Source: Cenococcum geophilum 1.58 (Eukaryota > Ascomycota > Dothideomycetes > Gloniales > Gloniaceae). Taken from it: a stretch of DNA of 64,000 bases. Shown in pieces: positions 11,800 to 22,679 of this stretch (within the stretch, counting starts at the first letter, position 1; each line of letters opens with the position of its first letter). Both the position numbers and the translations under genes were made by a program. Under the pieces are notes generated by a model. The model was not told where the DNA came from. It saw nothing but the letters and a program-made list of their open reading frames with translations, and did not search any database. The stretch spans positions 1,020,771 to 1,084,770 of the forward strand of contig KV748204.1 in assembly GCA_001692895.1 (NCBI GenBank), written 5' to 3'.

Positions 11800-13110
11800 G
11801 AGGGTTATTTAGTTAGAGCGGATCTAGGTAAGCTTATTCTAATTATATAGCGCCTATGCATTAATAATATACTACTAAAATAGCTAGTAATAGGTAAAAG
11901 GGACTAACCTAGAGTTGCTATAGATGTGTAGGTAGAACTAAAAGTATACCCGCTAGGTTAAATGGTCTCGCTAATAGGCTTAATTAGAGTTACATAGCTA
12001 AAGACCCTAGTGCTAGCTAGTATCGCCGCGATAGAATAGTAGTACGTAGTGGAGCGGCATATATACGGTATGCGTTAAGTTAATACGGTAGTACCGCAGC
12101 TGCTTATTAGGCATATAACGCTCCATAAGTATAATATTGCGGAAGCTAGTATTACTATACTTATCTAGTATAATAACGGCCGCCTTATTACTTATTAAGA
12201 GGTTCTTACAGCGCTAATTAGCACTAGCCTTTAAGATAAGCCGTATTTATAGGTTTAAGATAATCCGTAATAGGGCTGTTATAGGCTAAACCTAAAGCCG
12301 TTCCCTTACGGTTTAATAGAGGGCGATAAAAGGGTTCTATTCCTTAGATAGTATAGTAGTAAGGCACTATAGAATAGTTATATCTAGCTAAGTATTAGGA
12401 CAGGCCTATAGCTAGACATCTATAGCATAACTAGGGTTGTAAAAGTATAGCTAGGCATACCGCGGAGTAGTATTAGTAGGAGGCTTTAGCGGGCCCTATA
12501 GATAATAAAGCTCACTATATATCTAAAAGCAATTTAGGCCGCTATGGGCTATACTATAGTTAGTAACGGTATAGTTTACGGACGTAAAAGCCAATGCTAT
12601 ATTATATGCGCGGAGCCGCTCCCTAAACTGCCTAGTAAAAGTACTATAGGACTTTAAAAGATCGCGTAGATATTTTAATGGAGGCTAGAATAGAGGGAGG
12701 TTTATATTATTATACTTACAGCAGACTTTAAATTAAGGATTGCTGGGCGGTAATATATTAATATATTTATTAATCTAATATAGGGTAGCGTAGAAGTTAT
12801 AGGTAATAATTATAAGACTAATATCTAGCTGCTCTATAATATAGCGGACTATAGTAATAGGACTATAATCTAGCTACTTTGTAATAGGGCGGACCGTAGT
12901 AATAGGCCTAATATTTAACTAGCCCGCAATAGGACGGACTATAGTAGGTCGCGGCTAAATTAATACGGGTGGTATAAGGGGAGCGGTGGTAGTAACGGAA
13001 GTAGTAGCGGCTGTAGTTTAGTTTATAGGCTACGGAAGGTCCGCTAAAGGTTATTAGGACTATACTTATCCCCTTTTTTTCTCCTATATAGAGTTAGAGA
13101 GGTAATAATA
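11800..13110 (-). pseudogene. Helitron Rep-helicase N-terminal fragment (copy 1)
   Basis: In a working Helitron this protein nicks and unwinds DNA for rolling-circle transposition. Here only the region before the nuclease remains. Visible on the minus strand are a Tyr/Arg-rich low-complexity start, a 15-residue repeat present three times (12815-12948), a segment related to the family's INLPLFQPP stretch, the LRAYNIALAFTSV region and the following YAQLYFYDP-like region. It has many stop codons, mostly TAG/TAA of RIP type, and ends near 11800. The partner copy at 39343-41310 is homologous throughout and continues further. Confidence 0.82.
12815..12948 (-). repeat. 45-bp in-frame tandem repeat, three units, in Helitron copy 1
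   Basis: Three 44-45-bp units each contain a GGACTATAGTAAT or close variant end. The unit equals 15 codons, so the array is compatible with a protein repeat near the N-terminus of the Helitron protein. The other Helitron copy has only two units at 41069-41158. Confidence 0.8.
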
Positions 13111-13425
13111 GGAAAAAGAGTAAAACAAGAGTATTAACTTTATAAGGGTTATAGGTCTTATATAGAGCTCTAAGGCGTTTTATTATAAACTTAGTAAAAA
13201 AGTAATAGCATGTATAGGTAGAGTAAAGTATACAATTAGAAGGTATTTAGGTAGTAGGTAGATAAAGTATAATGAATAGAGGGGAAGATGGAGAGTTGTA
13301 GGGGGTAGAAAAAAGGTAAATTTAATAGGATAGCACATAAGGAAGCACGTCCCTTATTAGGTAATCCAGACCAATTTTTAACTAATATAACTCTTAGGTT
13401 TAACCCAAATTCAATATATATTAGA

Positions 13426-13518
13426 CGAGAATTCCATTAAATTTTCTAAGGAAAATTTCTAAATTACTAGGTTATAGCTAGTAATTTGGTTCCTTAAAGA
13501 AATTTAACGGAATTCTCG
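13426..13518. repeat. 93-nt hairpin at the Helitron-Helitron junction
   Basis: The outer arms begin CGAGAATTCC and end GGAATTCTCG, and continue inward as an imperfect palindrome (TTAAATTT and AAGGAA blocks pair). An inner stem AAATTACTAG / CTAGTAATTT caps it. It lies between the helicase C-terminus of the upstream Helitron and the first TC of the downstream one. I read it as the 3' terminal structure of the upstream Helitron. It is longer than the short hairpins usual at Helitron 3' ends and does not finish with a clear CTRR, so a small palindromic MITE is the alternative. Confidence 0.75.
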
Positions 13519-13599
13519 CGCCTATAGCGGGCTTTTGGCCTTCTAAACTTAGTCTACCATACTACTACCCTACTACTACCCTACTACCACTACTGCTGC

Positions 13600-14909
13600 C
13601 ATACTATCCCCCCACGTCTTAGCCCGTAACGGCTAGTAAAACCTTTAGATATATAATATTAACGGTTGTGCTATCCCTATCCTATGATAGTAATAGTAAA
13701 AGCCTATATATATCTGTTACTCTTAATAGTGTAATATATAGCCACCTATACGTAAAGACTGGTATACGCAAATTAAGCCTAATAAAGTTAAAAGACTGCC
13801 CTTGCGATTTATTTACGGTTATAGTAAAGCACAGCCGGATTAGAAACTACCTTCTACTAATAATAAACGGTAGTTCTCCCTCTATAGAGGTAAGCTTAAT
13901 ATAAGGGATTAGCCGCAGCTACCTGTAAAAGCTGCCGCGAAGCATCTAAGCTTTAATATAGCGCTAGCCTAGGCGTGTAATAACCATATGGGTGCCGTTA
14001 TAGAGCCCTTCCTTAGGGTAGAGGTTCCGTAAAAGAATTATAGGCGCCCTTACCTTTAGGGAAAGCTTTAACAGAGGTAGGTTATTAGGGTTAAATGTCT
14101 ATAGGAGCTCCACCGGCGGCAGTTCTATATAATTTTCTTCTCTATTTTACTCTATAGAGTCCGTAAAATAAAAGGTGCTTAGGAAGCCGCAGAGCCGCGT
14201 AAGGATAGCCTTATTAATCTTAGCTACAGAATTATTATAAATAGTTAGGATAGCGCGATCGCGAAAGGCATTTAGGTTATAGTATACCCGCGTAAGTAGA
14301 TATAGAGGGTATATATACCCGTAAAAGGATTCCTAGGACCGGAACTAGGCTATAATAGGTAGAATACTAACCCTATTAGCTAGGGATATATTATAGGATA
14401 AGCTTCGCACCTAAGCGGCAAACTGCTAGTTTATCTCGCCCTAGTAGATACGTATATTTAACCGTAAGGAAAGAATATAGAAGGTAGACTAGAGGAATAA
14501 CCGCTATAGGTAAGCACCTATAATAGCTACGCGGTTTCCCTATAGGACGACAGGTAGTATCTAAGTAAAGTTACCGCCTAAAATAGTAGGGAGCCCACTA
14601 AAGGTAGAGTTATTAGAATAGATGTCTATAAGTATATAGTATACAGCTTTAAAGTAGTAGCGGTGCTGTATTAGCACCTTATCCTAAATAAGTAAAGAGG
14701 TACGGCGTAGAAGCTTGGCTAGATTTAATCTTTTAGAGATATTACAAGTAGACTCTTTATATAGATTAATAGGTATCTAAAAACAGGAGTAGGTAGTACG
14801 GTTACTAAGTAGTAGGAGGGCCGTAATACTAAAAGAAGCTATATAAAGAACAACCTTACCGCGTAAGCGGTAGTAGTGGTAAAGGTAGTAATAGAGAAAC
14901 GTTTTACTA
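13600..14909 (-). pseudogene. Helitron Pif1-like helicase, C-terminal block
   Basis: This block unwinds DNA in a working Helitron. On the minus strand, right after the Gypsy-A insertion, comes the tail of Walker A (SKTFLYYYL near 14870-14900), then a Walker B-like segment LLI-x-DKV near 14670-14690, a GGNFT-ILPVV segment near 14550-14570 (the usual GGDFAQ-LPVV), and near 13785-13815 an intact VNKSQGQSF motif, the signature of Pif1/RecD-type helicases in Helitrons. The LPPVELL and LRNLYPKEGLYNGT-type segments before it also fit. The end is near 13600. Several RIP-type stops interrupt the frame. A short ACT/CTA-rich run at 13560-13600 follows the stop region. Confidence 0.88.
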
Positions 14910-15102
14910 TATTATAGGACGGGGGCAGTGGCCATAGAGCGTATGTATTTAAGGAGTCTATAAGACGTTACGCGATCAATCGTAAGGGTCGAGGGCGTAA
15001 GGAAGTGATATACCTACGCGTAGCTGATATAAGCTATATATAAGGTGTACGCAAGAGCACGGGGTTCTCCTATAGAGGCCCCTACGGTGGGGTTCCGTAA
15101 CA
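14910..15102 (-). repeat. Gypsy-A 3' LTR
   Basis: A 193-bp repeat equal in length to 21118-21310. Read on the minus strand it begins TGTTACGGAACC and ends CCTATAATA. Outside it is the TACTA duplication. Position and orientation make it the 3' LTR of a minus-strand element. Confidence 0.95.
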
Positions 15103-15266
15103 CTACCCCCCTTCCTATAAAGGTAGAGCTCCGGCGACGCTATGGTTACTATATATATATAAAAGGAACACTTAAGGTATAGAAAAGAAGAAAGGGGGGT
15201 ATTGTTAAAGGCTTAAAATAATATTATATAATAAGGCTTGGCATCTAAAAATCCAACTAATTAGAT

Positions 15267-15289
15267 AACTTTAACCGCCGGTTAAAGTT
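15267..15289 (-). repeat. Shared 3' hairpin module (Gypsy-A copy)
   Basis: The arms AACTTTAACC and GGTTAAAGTT make a perfect short palindrome 165 bp upstream of the 3' LTR, on the element's sense strand followed by ATCTAATTAGTT. The same module in the same sense occurs in Copia-2 (54919-54941) and Gypsy-C (63679-63701). Confidence 0.85.
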
Positions 15290-15499
15290 CCTAGATATCT
15301 TAACGATATTCCAGTTATATAATCGCACTTTACCGCAATCTAATGGCAATTTAACGGCAATTTGCCCTTACATGGCAATGTATAGCGGTTTAACTCTATA
15401 AGGGCTCCTATAGAGGATTAAGTATAAAATCTCTGCTTAGGCCCAGTTTCTATAGGTTTGCGTAGTAAAAGTCGCTAATTAAATCCTTTGCATTTTTAA

Positions 15500-18400
15500 A
15501 GTCTTCCTATAGTTGCCATTCTGGCTAATNTATATNNAATCCTATGTATATAGCTCTNTAGTANAGCCGTNGTCCTCTACCTTTGCTAAAGTATTTAGAG
15601 TTAATAATTTGTTTAATAGTCTACTCCTTATAGTTATTATCTTTATTCTTATCTTAAATTAGTACTAGTAGGGGTTTAAGCTATATCTGCCCTAGTAAGG
15701 GGTTAGGCTAATAGAGGTGTAGTAGCTATATGTAAAATATAGGCTATATCCCGCGGGTAGCTAGGGTAAGCGGGAGTTCTAGCTTATATACGGCTCCCCT
15801 ATTAATAACTTATTTAATTAAATAGGAGCTAAGGTTCTTATAATTAAGTAACTTTATAGGCCTCTATATAGAGATATTACGTATATCTAGCTATACCCAG
15901 TCGCTAACACGTATCTCCGGTAGTGGCGTTCTATAATAGTTAGCGAAGTAGGCCTACTTTACTTAAGCCCAGGCCATTTCCCCCTTATAATAGTCGAGTA
16001 GATTTTTTATATAGTCTGTATGCTAGTCGGCAAGTAGCATCTTAAGGCGTTTTCTATATAGTAGTTTCTTATTAATAGGTTCTGGTGGCTCTATACCGGA
16101 TTAGGGGTAATAACCCTTATTCGCGAAGAACGGGGTAAGTCCTGTAGTAGTTAAGACGTAATTATTCGCTATAAATTTACCTAGTAGGAGGTAATCTACC
16201 TAGTTATTTTAACTATAGGCGACTACCTATTGTAGGTACACTTTTATGCTGATATTAGCGTTTTCCGGTTACCTAGCAGTTTTATAATAAAAGGATATAG
16301 ATATCTTAACAGAGATACTAAGGCGTTAGCAGATTTGTCTCTATATATTAGAGTTAAATTATATGCCTTAGTTAGATGTAATTAAGTTAGGTAACCTATA
16401 TAGTTAGTAAACTTTATAAAAGAAGGCGTTAGTAACATCGCTAATGGCTACGCCTTTAGTTAGGACGTAGTAGCGCTCTTTTATAAGTCGGTATATTATT
16501 ATAAGGATATTCTTATAGTTACGGCCGTGTCGTTTATAGGGTGGTAGGTTAATAACGAAATCTATAGCGATATCTGCCTATCGTCGTATAGGTACTAGTA
16601 GAGGGTATAATAGTCCTTAGTACTTTATATTAAAGGCCTTAGCGCGCTTATAACCGTAGTAGGCGCCTATAAAGCGTTTAACTAAGTCTATTATTTTTNG
16701 CTAGAAGTANTATCGGCTAAGNAGCTTNTAGGTTCCTNNTNTNCNTAGGTAGCCNCTTAATNNGAGGTNNTNNGCCATTTAGATTAGTTNCNNTTATAGA
16801 TTTTCTAAGTTAGGGATAAATAGGCGGCCTCTATAATAGAGCCTATTCTCTTTTACTTCTAAGGCTGCTATAATAATCTAGCCTAAGCTTTAAAGGTTAG
16901 TAGGTAGCGTATAGGCGCTAGCGGTCTTTACGGCGATAAGTTAATATAGTAATGGGTTAATAGAAGTATTATATGCCGTAGTAATAAGCTTATTAATTTT
17001 AGGAGGTAACTCTAGTTCTGTGGTATAAAGCTAAGGTATAGTTGGCTCTATTGTAGGTGGTATGCCTAGGGCCAAATTTTATGCTTTTAGGATTGTCTAT
17101 TGTTGGAACTAATTATAGGGGTTATCTTTAGACTAAGGAAGGTCTTATAAGCGGCGTATTAGGCTATTAGGTTTAGTACCTTATACTCCTAGTCTATATA
17201 TAATTTTAAAGTTAAAACTAAAGAGGAACTTGTTCTTACGTGCCTAGCGTTAGTTTAGCTACTTTATAGTTATAAAGTACTTAAGGTTGCGATAGTCCGT
17301 AAGGACTTTAGTTAGCTAGTTAGGTTCTACTAAGGAGAGTTCTAGTTAAAATTCTTTAAACGCTTATATAATTATAAGGAGTTCTTTATTATAGATTTTA
17401 TAGTTATACTCTTATAGTATAAGTTTTGACGAATAGAATATAACTAGGTAAAGGAGACCGTTATCGCCTATCTAGAAAGGGATGTCTGCGTTAACGTGGT
17501 CTAAGGAGTTGGTTTTAAGATAGAGTTGTTATCCTAGTGTAAAGTAAGCTAGGATAGGTGCTTTAGTAAAGGCGTTTTTAAGGTCTTAGAACGTCTTCTT
17601 ATATTTAGGCGTCTAGGTAAAGCGTAGGTGTATTTTTCTTCCTTTTATAGAAAGGCCCTTCGTTTGCATTATTACTATAAGTAGTACTACTACGCCTAAG
17701 AAGTTATATATAAATTTCTAATAGAAGTTAGCAAAATTAAGAAAGGCTTATATATCCTTAATACAGTTAGGGGCTTGCTATTTAGTAATTATACGTACTT
17801 TTTTGGGGTGTATATAGATACCCTTAGTAGTAATAATTAGTTTAAGGTATTTTACTTCTATAACTAAAAATTTGTTTTTCTTTAAATTAATATAAAGTCC
17901 TATATCCCTAAGGCGCTATAGGACCTTTTAAACGTATTTAGTATGCTTAAAAGAGTTATTACTATAAATAAGTATATTATTTAGGTACGCATAGCAGAAG
18001 TCGTTAAGGTAGTCTTATAAGGCGTTATTAATATAGCTTTAGAAGGTGCCTGGGCCGTTATATACGCTAAAGGGCATAATAGTATATTTTAATTGGCTAA
18101 AGCGCAATGCGAATATAGTTTTTTATTCGTTACCTTTCCGTATTTAGAGATAGTTAAAGGCGGCAATAATATTAAGCTTAGTATAGATTTTAGCTTAACT
18201 AAGCCGCTTAAGGGTCTTATGTATAAGCGGTACTAGGTATTAGTTTTTAATTATAATAGCGTTAAGTCCTCTATAGTTAACGTAGAATTAAATACCTTCT
18301 CCTAGTTTCTTAGCGAGAAGGATAGGGGCGGCTGCTAGTAATATGCTAGGACGAATAAATCCTTTATTAAGGTGCTCGTTAATATACTTTTTTATAACTA

Positions 18401-21060
18401 GAAGTTTATCTTTTAATATTAGGTAGGGTCTCTTATAAGGTAGTATTTTTCCTTATTTAATATTAATGGTATAGTTATTAGGTTAATATTGGGGGAGTAT
18501 ATCTGCGCCCTTTTATAAGCATATATTAGTAAAGTTATAGTACCTCTTAAGGAGGAGCTTGCGGAGTTCTTCGTTGGTAAGTCCTTTTTTAAGCTTTATA
18601 AACTTCTTAAAGTCTAAAGGTAAAAGTCTATAGAGTTTTATAGGGGCGTCGTCTTTTAAAAGGTTAATTATATCTATTCTATTACTATAGAGGATATAGT
18701 CCTATTCTTTATTAAGCTTATATAGTCGTAATTAGGAAGCTACGGCAACGGTTTAATCTTTCCTATATACTATACAGTAGAAGGCTAGGGCACTTATATA
18801 GTGGTAGTTAGTTATAGGTAGAATAATAAGGGGTTCCATAGGTTAATATTCTAAGAAGTAAATAGAGGCGGCTAGGCTATGCCCTAGGTAAGTCTCTCTA
18901 CAGTATTTAGAGTTAAAGGTTACTTCTTTCTTCTTCTAGTTAATAGTAGGGTTATATTATTTAAGCTAGTTTATTTTAAGGATAATAGGGTAGTTGGTAA
19001 GTAGTATAATATAGGCCCAGAGTTCTTCCTAGTGCCTATTTATATCTAGGTAAAGTTATACTATATAGGTAATCTTCTATGCGGTATAACTACTGTTAGT
19101 AAGTTATAGGGCGCGGGCTTTAGTAAGGGGTAAGGTAGGTAGGTTATAAGTATATATAAATTAAGTATTTATAAATTTATTAGTAGCTCCGCAATTAATT
19201 ATAAAACAGCTTTTATATTGTTTTTTAGCAATAGTTCCTATTATAGGTAAAACTATCTATTTCTATCTATTTATCTTTATTAAGTTATTTATTAAGTAAG
19301 CCGATATATAGATCTCTCTATTATTAGGGCGTCCTAACCCACGACTTAGAGCTAGGACTTAGCGTTTTCTACTTTTATATCTAACTTTACCGCTATTACT
19401 GCGTTTTTATCTTATATGGTAGTGATGCGTAGCAATATATTTAGTGTTTAGGGTATTAGGCTAGGTATTAGGCGGCGGCTACTAAACCTAGCTATTAGGT
19501 AGTTTAGGTTATCGCAATAGCAGCTTTCTTAATAGCATTTATAGCAGCGTCCTAGTTTCTAAAGTAGCTCGCGCTCTCTATCTAGGAGTTTTTATAGAAA
19601 GTTTGGTATAGAGAAATCGATATTAGCTCTAGTAGCACTTAAGGTAGTAGGCGTCGGTAGCTTAATATATATAGGTTTAGTAGGCCCAAAAGGCTTCTAT
19701 AAAGAGGTCTTTAGGTAAAAGTTAGTAGTAGTAATCTAATTTAGTCGTCGTTTAATCTTCTGTAGAGCTGCTACTATATTATAAATATTATTATAGTTAT
19801 AGCTAGCGGCTGCGTAACTAAGGTAATAAGTAACTTTTTTAAGGAGGTCCTTTTAATCTTTAGTATTATCTTAAGTAAGGGCTCTAGTATATTCCTAGAA
19901 TTTAATATAGAATTTATTAAATAATTTAGTGGGGTTTATCTTTAGGGTATATAGCTTAGCTTAGCTAGTGGCTAATAGGTTGTAGTCGCGGTATATTAGG
20001 TTAAGATTATTAAGGACTTTTTAATAGGACTGCTACTTCTAGGGGCTATTAGTCTTCCATTAGGCGAAGAGTCTATTAAATAGTATACCCTTTATTCGCC
20101 CGATAATATAACTAATCTTAGTATTTTTTATAGGAAAAAGGCAGGCGCTCTAGGCTAGTTTCTCGCGGATTTATATCTTCTAGTGGCTGTATTCCTTACA
20201 GTCTTCCTAAAAGACTAGGGGATTAAGGTAACATGCATTAAACCTTATAGTGGCAGCTTAGGTTCGATTATTATGGCTTTTATTATTGCTGCTTTAGTAG
20301 GGGTTCCCGTTAAGTAAGGCTACTTAGCGCTAACCCTTTATTAAGTGTTAAGTAGGTAAAGTTGCCAGGGGCGTAAAGACTTAGGTGGCGTTATATGTAG
20401 TAAAGAGGTATCTAGCGTTATTACAAATATGCTTATTAAGCTAAGATTATAGGTATTTAATTGTACTATCTTTTTTAGTAACTATAGTAATAAGTGCAAT
20501 CTTAGCCTTCTTTAACTATTAGACGTCGCGTTTAGATATACAAAGGTTGTCTTTAGTCTCTTAGCGTATATTGTTAGTAAGCACCTTATAAGCTTATAGG
20601 TCTTAAATAATGTCGCGATCTTAGGTAGTATGTATTTCGGCTTATATAAGCTTTAGGTAGTAGTTCTATAGAAGGCAGTAGTATTTATTAAGTTCTCGTG
20701 CTACCTTTTTTATAAACGTCTTAGTATCTTATATTTTAATTTTAATAGGTAGTAGCTCTTCCGCTTACTTATCCGTAGTTATATAGTTAATAAAGGATAA
20801 AACATTGTTAATGTCTACCTCGTTAAGGTTATTATAATCTTTTAAGCCACTAGGCTTCCCCTTAGGGGTTAAAACTAGGGCTAATAAATTAAATTCTCCT
20901 GGGGTTAATTGGCGGCGTAGGTTAAGTATAGGTATTAGATTATTCTTTAAGTTTAATATAGTAGCTAGTAAGGAATATTATCTTACTATTATAGGTTCCT
21001 TAAAAGTATAGAGTAGGGTAACTTATAAACACGCTGCTTTTAGTAGCGCCTACGGTATTA
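15500..21060 (-). pseudogene. Gypsy-A Gag-Pol remnant
   Basis: Read on the minus strand from high to low coordinates: gag about 21060-19600; a degenerate zinc-knuckle region near 19570-19520; aspartic protease near 19200-19150 with a CGATNKFI-like segment; reverse transcriptase about 18450-17740, with recognisable YRGLNAI and LNNILIYS segments; RNase H about 17600-17150; integrase about 16800-15950, with IAIDFVINLPP and LITKERYYV-type segments; and a C-terminal part to about 15500. Family order and segments are those of fungal Ty3/Gypsy. It is broken many times. I cannot see a chromodomain. Confidence 0.88.
15530..16792. other. Runs of ambiguous bases
   Basis: Scattered N bases occur at about 15530-15571 and 16699-16792. 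They mark low-confidence consensus, probably from collapsing of similar repeat copies. Further isolated N bases lie at 31420, 54670 and 58798-58844, all inside LTR elements. Confidence 0.9.
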
Positions 21061-21117
21061 TAAAGACGTAAAATTGGTTATAGGCTAAATATTGGTAGTA
21101 AAAAAGGCGTAACGTAA

Positions 21118-21310
21118 TATTATAGGACGGGGGCAGTGGCTACAGAGCGTATGTATTTAAGAAGTCTACAAGACGTTACGCAATTAATTGTAAGGGTTAA
21201 GGGCGTAAGGAGGTAATATACCTACGCGTAGCTAATATAAGCTATACGCGAGGTGTATATAAAAGTATGGGGTTCTCCTATAAAGGCCCCTACGGTAGGG
21301 TTCCGTAATA
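21118..21310 (-). repeat. Gypsy-A 5' LTR
   Basis: A 193-bp copy of 14910-15102, followed at 21311-21315 by the TACTA duplication. It is the 5' LTR for the minus-strand element. All differences from the other LTR that I could align are transitions, with no length change. Confidence 0.95.
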
Positions 21311-21420
21311 TACTAGTACCTATAGGGCCCTAGAGAAAGAAGCGGGCGGTTTATAAATCCGCATTTATAGCGGTAATAATAGTATTAAAGCACGCTGCCT
21401 AATTTATATTTAGCTGCTAG
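21311..21420 (-). pseudogene. Helitron helicase fragment before and into Walker A
   Basis: This island of only 110 bp lies between Gypsy-A and Gypsy-B2. On the minus strand it encodes the stretch leading to the nucleotide-binding loop: an LILLLPL-type helix, a YKPPASFSR-like segment and a GP-x-GT start of Walker A. The continuation of the loop (SKTFLYY) is on the other side of Gypsy-A at 14909. Its ends are the TACTA duplication (21311-21315) and the GCTAG duplication (21416-21420). It is the key link showing that all Helitron blocks belong to one copy. Confidence 0.88.
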
Positions 21421-21844
21421 TGTAACGGAACCTTATAGCAAGTACTATAATAGGCTCATTAATAGGCTAGGTGTGTAGGTAATACAAATTAAAATTAATA
21501 ACGTAATAATAACTAGTAGAGTAGTTGCCTAATAGATTAACTCTAATTATATTCTAAGAATTACTATAAGGAAGGAACTATCTAGGTAGGGATTAAGGGT
21601 CCTTAAATACACAACCGTACTCCTATAAAATCCTTCTTATATATAATATATATATACTCTATTTACTCTATTACGGATTATATAGATCCTATAAATTATA
21701 TAGATTATATTACGTGACTTTAGTTACCATTTCTTGTTATATAGCTATATTGGCTCCATTCTAGACCATGCTTAAATTAACTAACTAGCTTTTTCCAACT
21801 CTTCCCTAAGTAGTTATAATATTATACTTAAAGCGTCTATAATA
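21421..21844 (-). repeat. Gypsy-B2 3' LTR
   Basis: A 424-bp repeat with the family ends TGTAACGGAACC (plus-strand left end) and the complement of TGTTACGGACGC at the right. The GCTAG duplication lies directly outside. It matches 36627-37050 along its length. Confidence 0.95.
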
Positions 21845-22540
21845 CCATCTCCCTCCTCTTTATCTTTATTCTTAAAAATTCTAAGTATCTTTAAGTCGTT
21901 TACTAGAGGTATAATATCCGTTTAGTTAATTTGGTTAATATTATTACTTACTATACCTAAAGCAATTTCTTCTTCTTTAACTGCTCGTCGCATTCGTACT
22001 ATTGCTGCGATATTATCTCTTAGTAAGATTATACTATCTCCGTATTCTTGCTATTTAAAAAAGGCGTTAGTTTATATTACGTTAGTAAACCCATCTTTAT
22101 AATAACCGTCCTCTTACTTAAAGTATACTAAAGCGAATATTTGTTTATCTTATAACGTTCGCTTTACTTTTAATGCTAAATATATATAACCTATTACTCT
22201 TAATAATTATCTAGTTCTCTAATTAATTTATCTTAAGGTCTTATATTTAATCTACTACTACGCGGCTAAATAATAAATTGTCTATTACTTTAGCGGAGTT
22301 ACGCCGTTCTTATAACGCAGAATAGGAGGCTGCCGATACTTAGCAACGGGCTCTTAAATCTTGTCTTATAGCGTCCGCTTAGTTAATCTATCTTAAAAAG
22401 GTATATAAAAAGGTCTATTTTAAGGAGTAGAAACTTATAGAATAAGGTCTATAGGAACTTAGCAATAAAAAAATAGATTTTCTTTTAATAGAGAAGGAAA
22501 TATATCTAAGTAGTTTAGTAACTACTCTTCTTAGGTCCCC
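21845..22540 (-). pseudogene. Gypsy-B2 extra coding-like stretch between chromodomain and 3' LTR
   Basis: The roughly 700 bp between chromodomain and LTR is longer than a plain 3' leader. On the minus strand it reads as protein-like sequence ending in an acidic/Lys-rich tail next to the LTR. Clear segments include EYGDSIILLRDNIA and EEEIALGIVSNNINQI. The same stretch is present in Gypsy-B1 (31840-32540) and Gypsy-B4 (46965-47580). I do not recognise a family. It is a fossil with several breaks. Confidence 0.6.
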
Positions 22541-22679
22541 TTTAGGTAACTTATTCTTTAGTAATTCTTCTTTATTAATACTACCTAACCTAATTTCTTT
22601 TAATACTCCTATACCTTTCCTATAGCGTTCTTTAAATTTTCTAGTAGTTTTTAGGTAGTTTTAGTATAGCCTATTTACT

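Larger units (their letters stand above)
11770..13425 (-). mobile_element. Helitron copy 1, 5' part only
   Basis: This 1.65-kb segment is a second copy of 40040-41898 (same strand, mostly transition differences). On the minus strand it starts with the 5' TC expected of a Helitron (TCTAATATATA, T at 13425), then a leader, then the N-terminal part of the Rep-helicase protein. Segments such as ALAFTSVNYT (about 12565-12600) match the conserved N-terminal Helitron domain. The match ends near 11770, before the HUH nuclease motif, so the copy lacks the nuclease, the helicase and its own 3' end. It lies immediately downstream of the 3' end of the other Helitron, in the same orientation with no spacer. 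Confidence 0.85.
14910..21310 (-). mobile_element. Gypsy-A: LTR retrotransposon, Ty3/Gypsy, broken fossil inside the Helitron
   Basis: A complete-length element of 6.4 kb on the minus strand with two 193-bp LTRs and a perfect TACTA duplication (14905-14909 and 21311-21315). Internal order on the minus strand is gag, protease, reverse transcriptase, RNase H, integrase, so it is Gypsy. It split the Helitron helicase inside its nucleotide-binding loop. It is not functional, with many breaks. Runs of N (15530-15571 and 16699-16792) show uncertain bases in the integrase part. The two LTRs differ at roughly 25 of 193 positions by my count, all transitions, so the divergence reflects RIP more than age. 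Confidence 0.95.

Noticed and set aside
13668-13904. Plus-strand frame of 78 codons as a gene
   Set aside because: It is antisense to the Helitron helicase segment that contains VNKSQGQSF, so a shadow.
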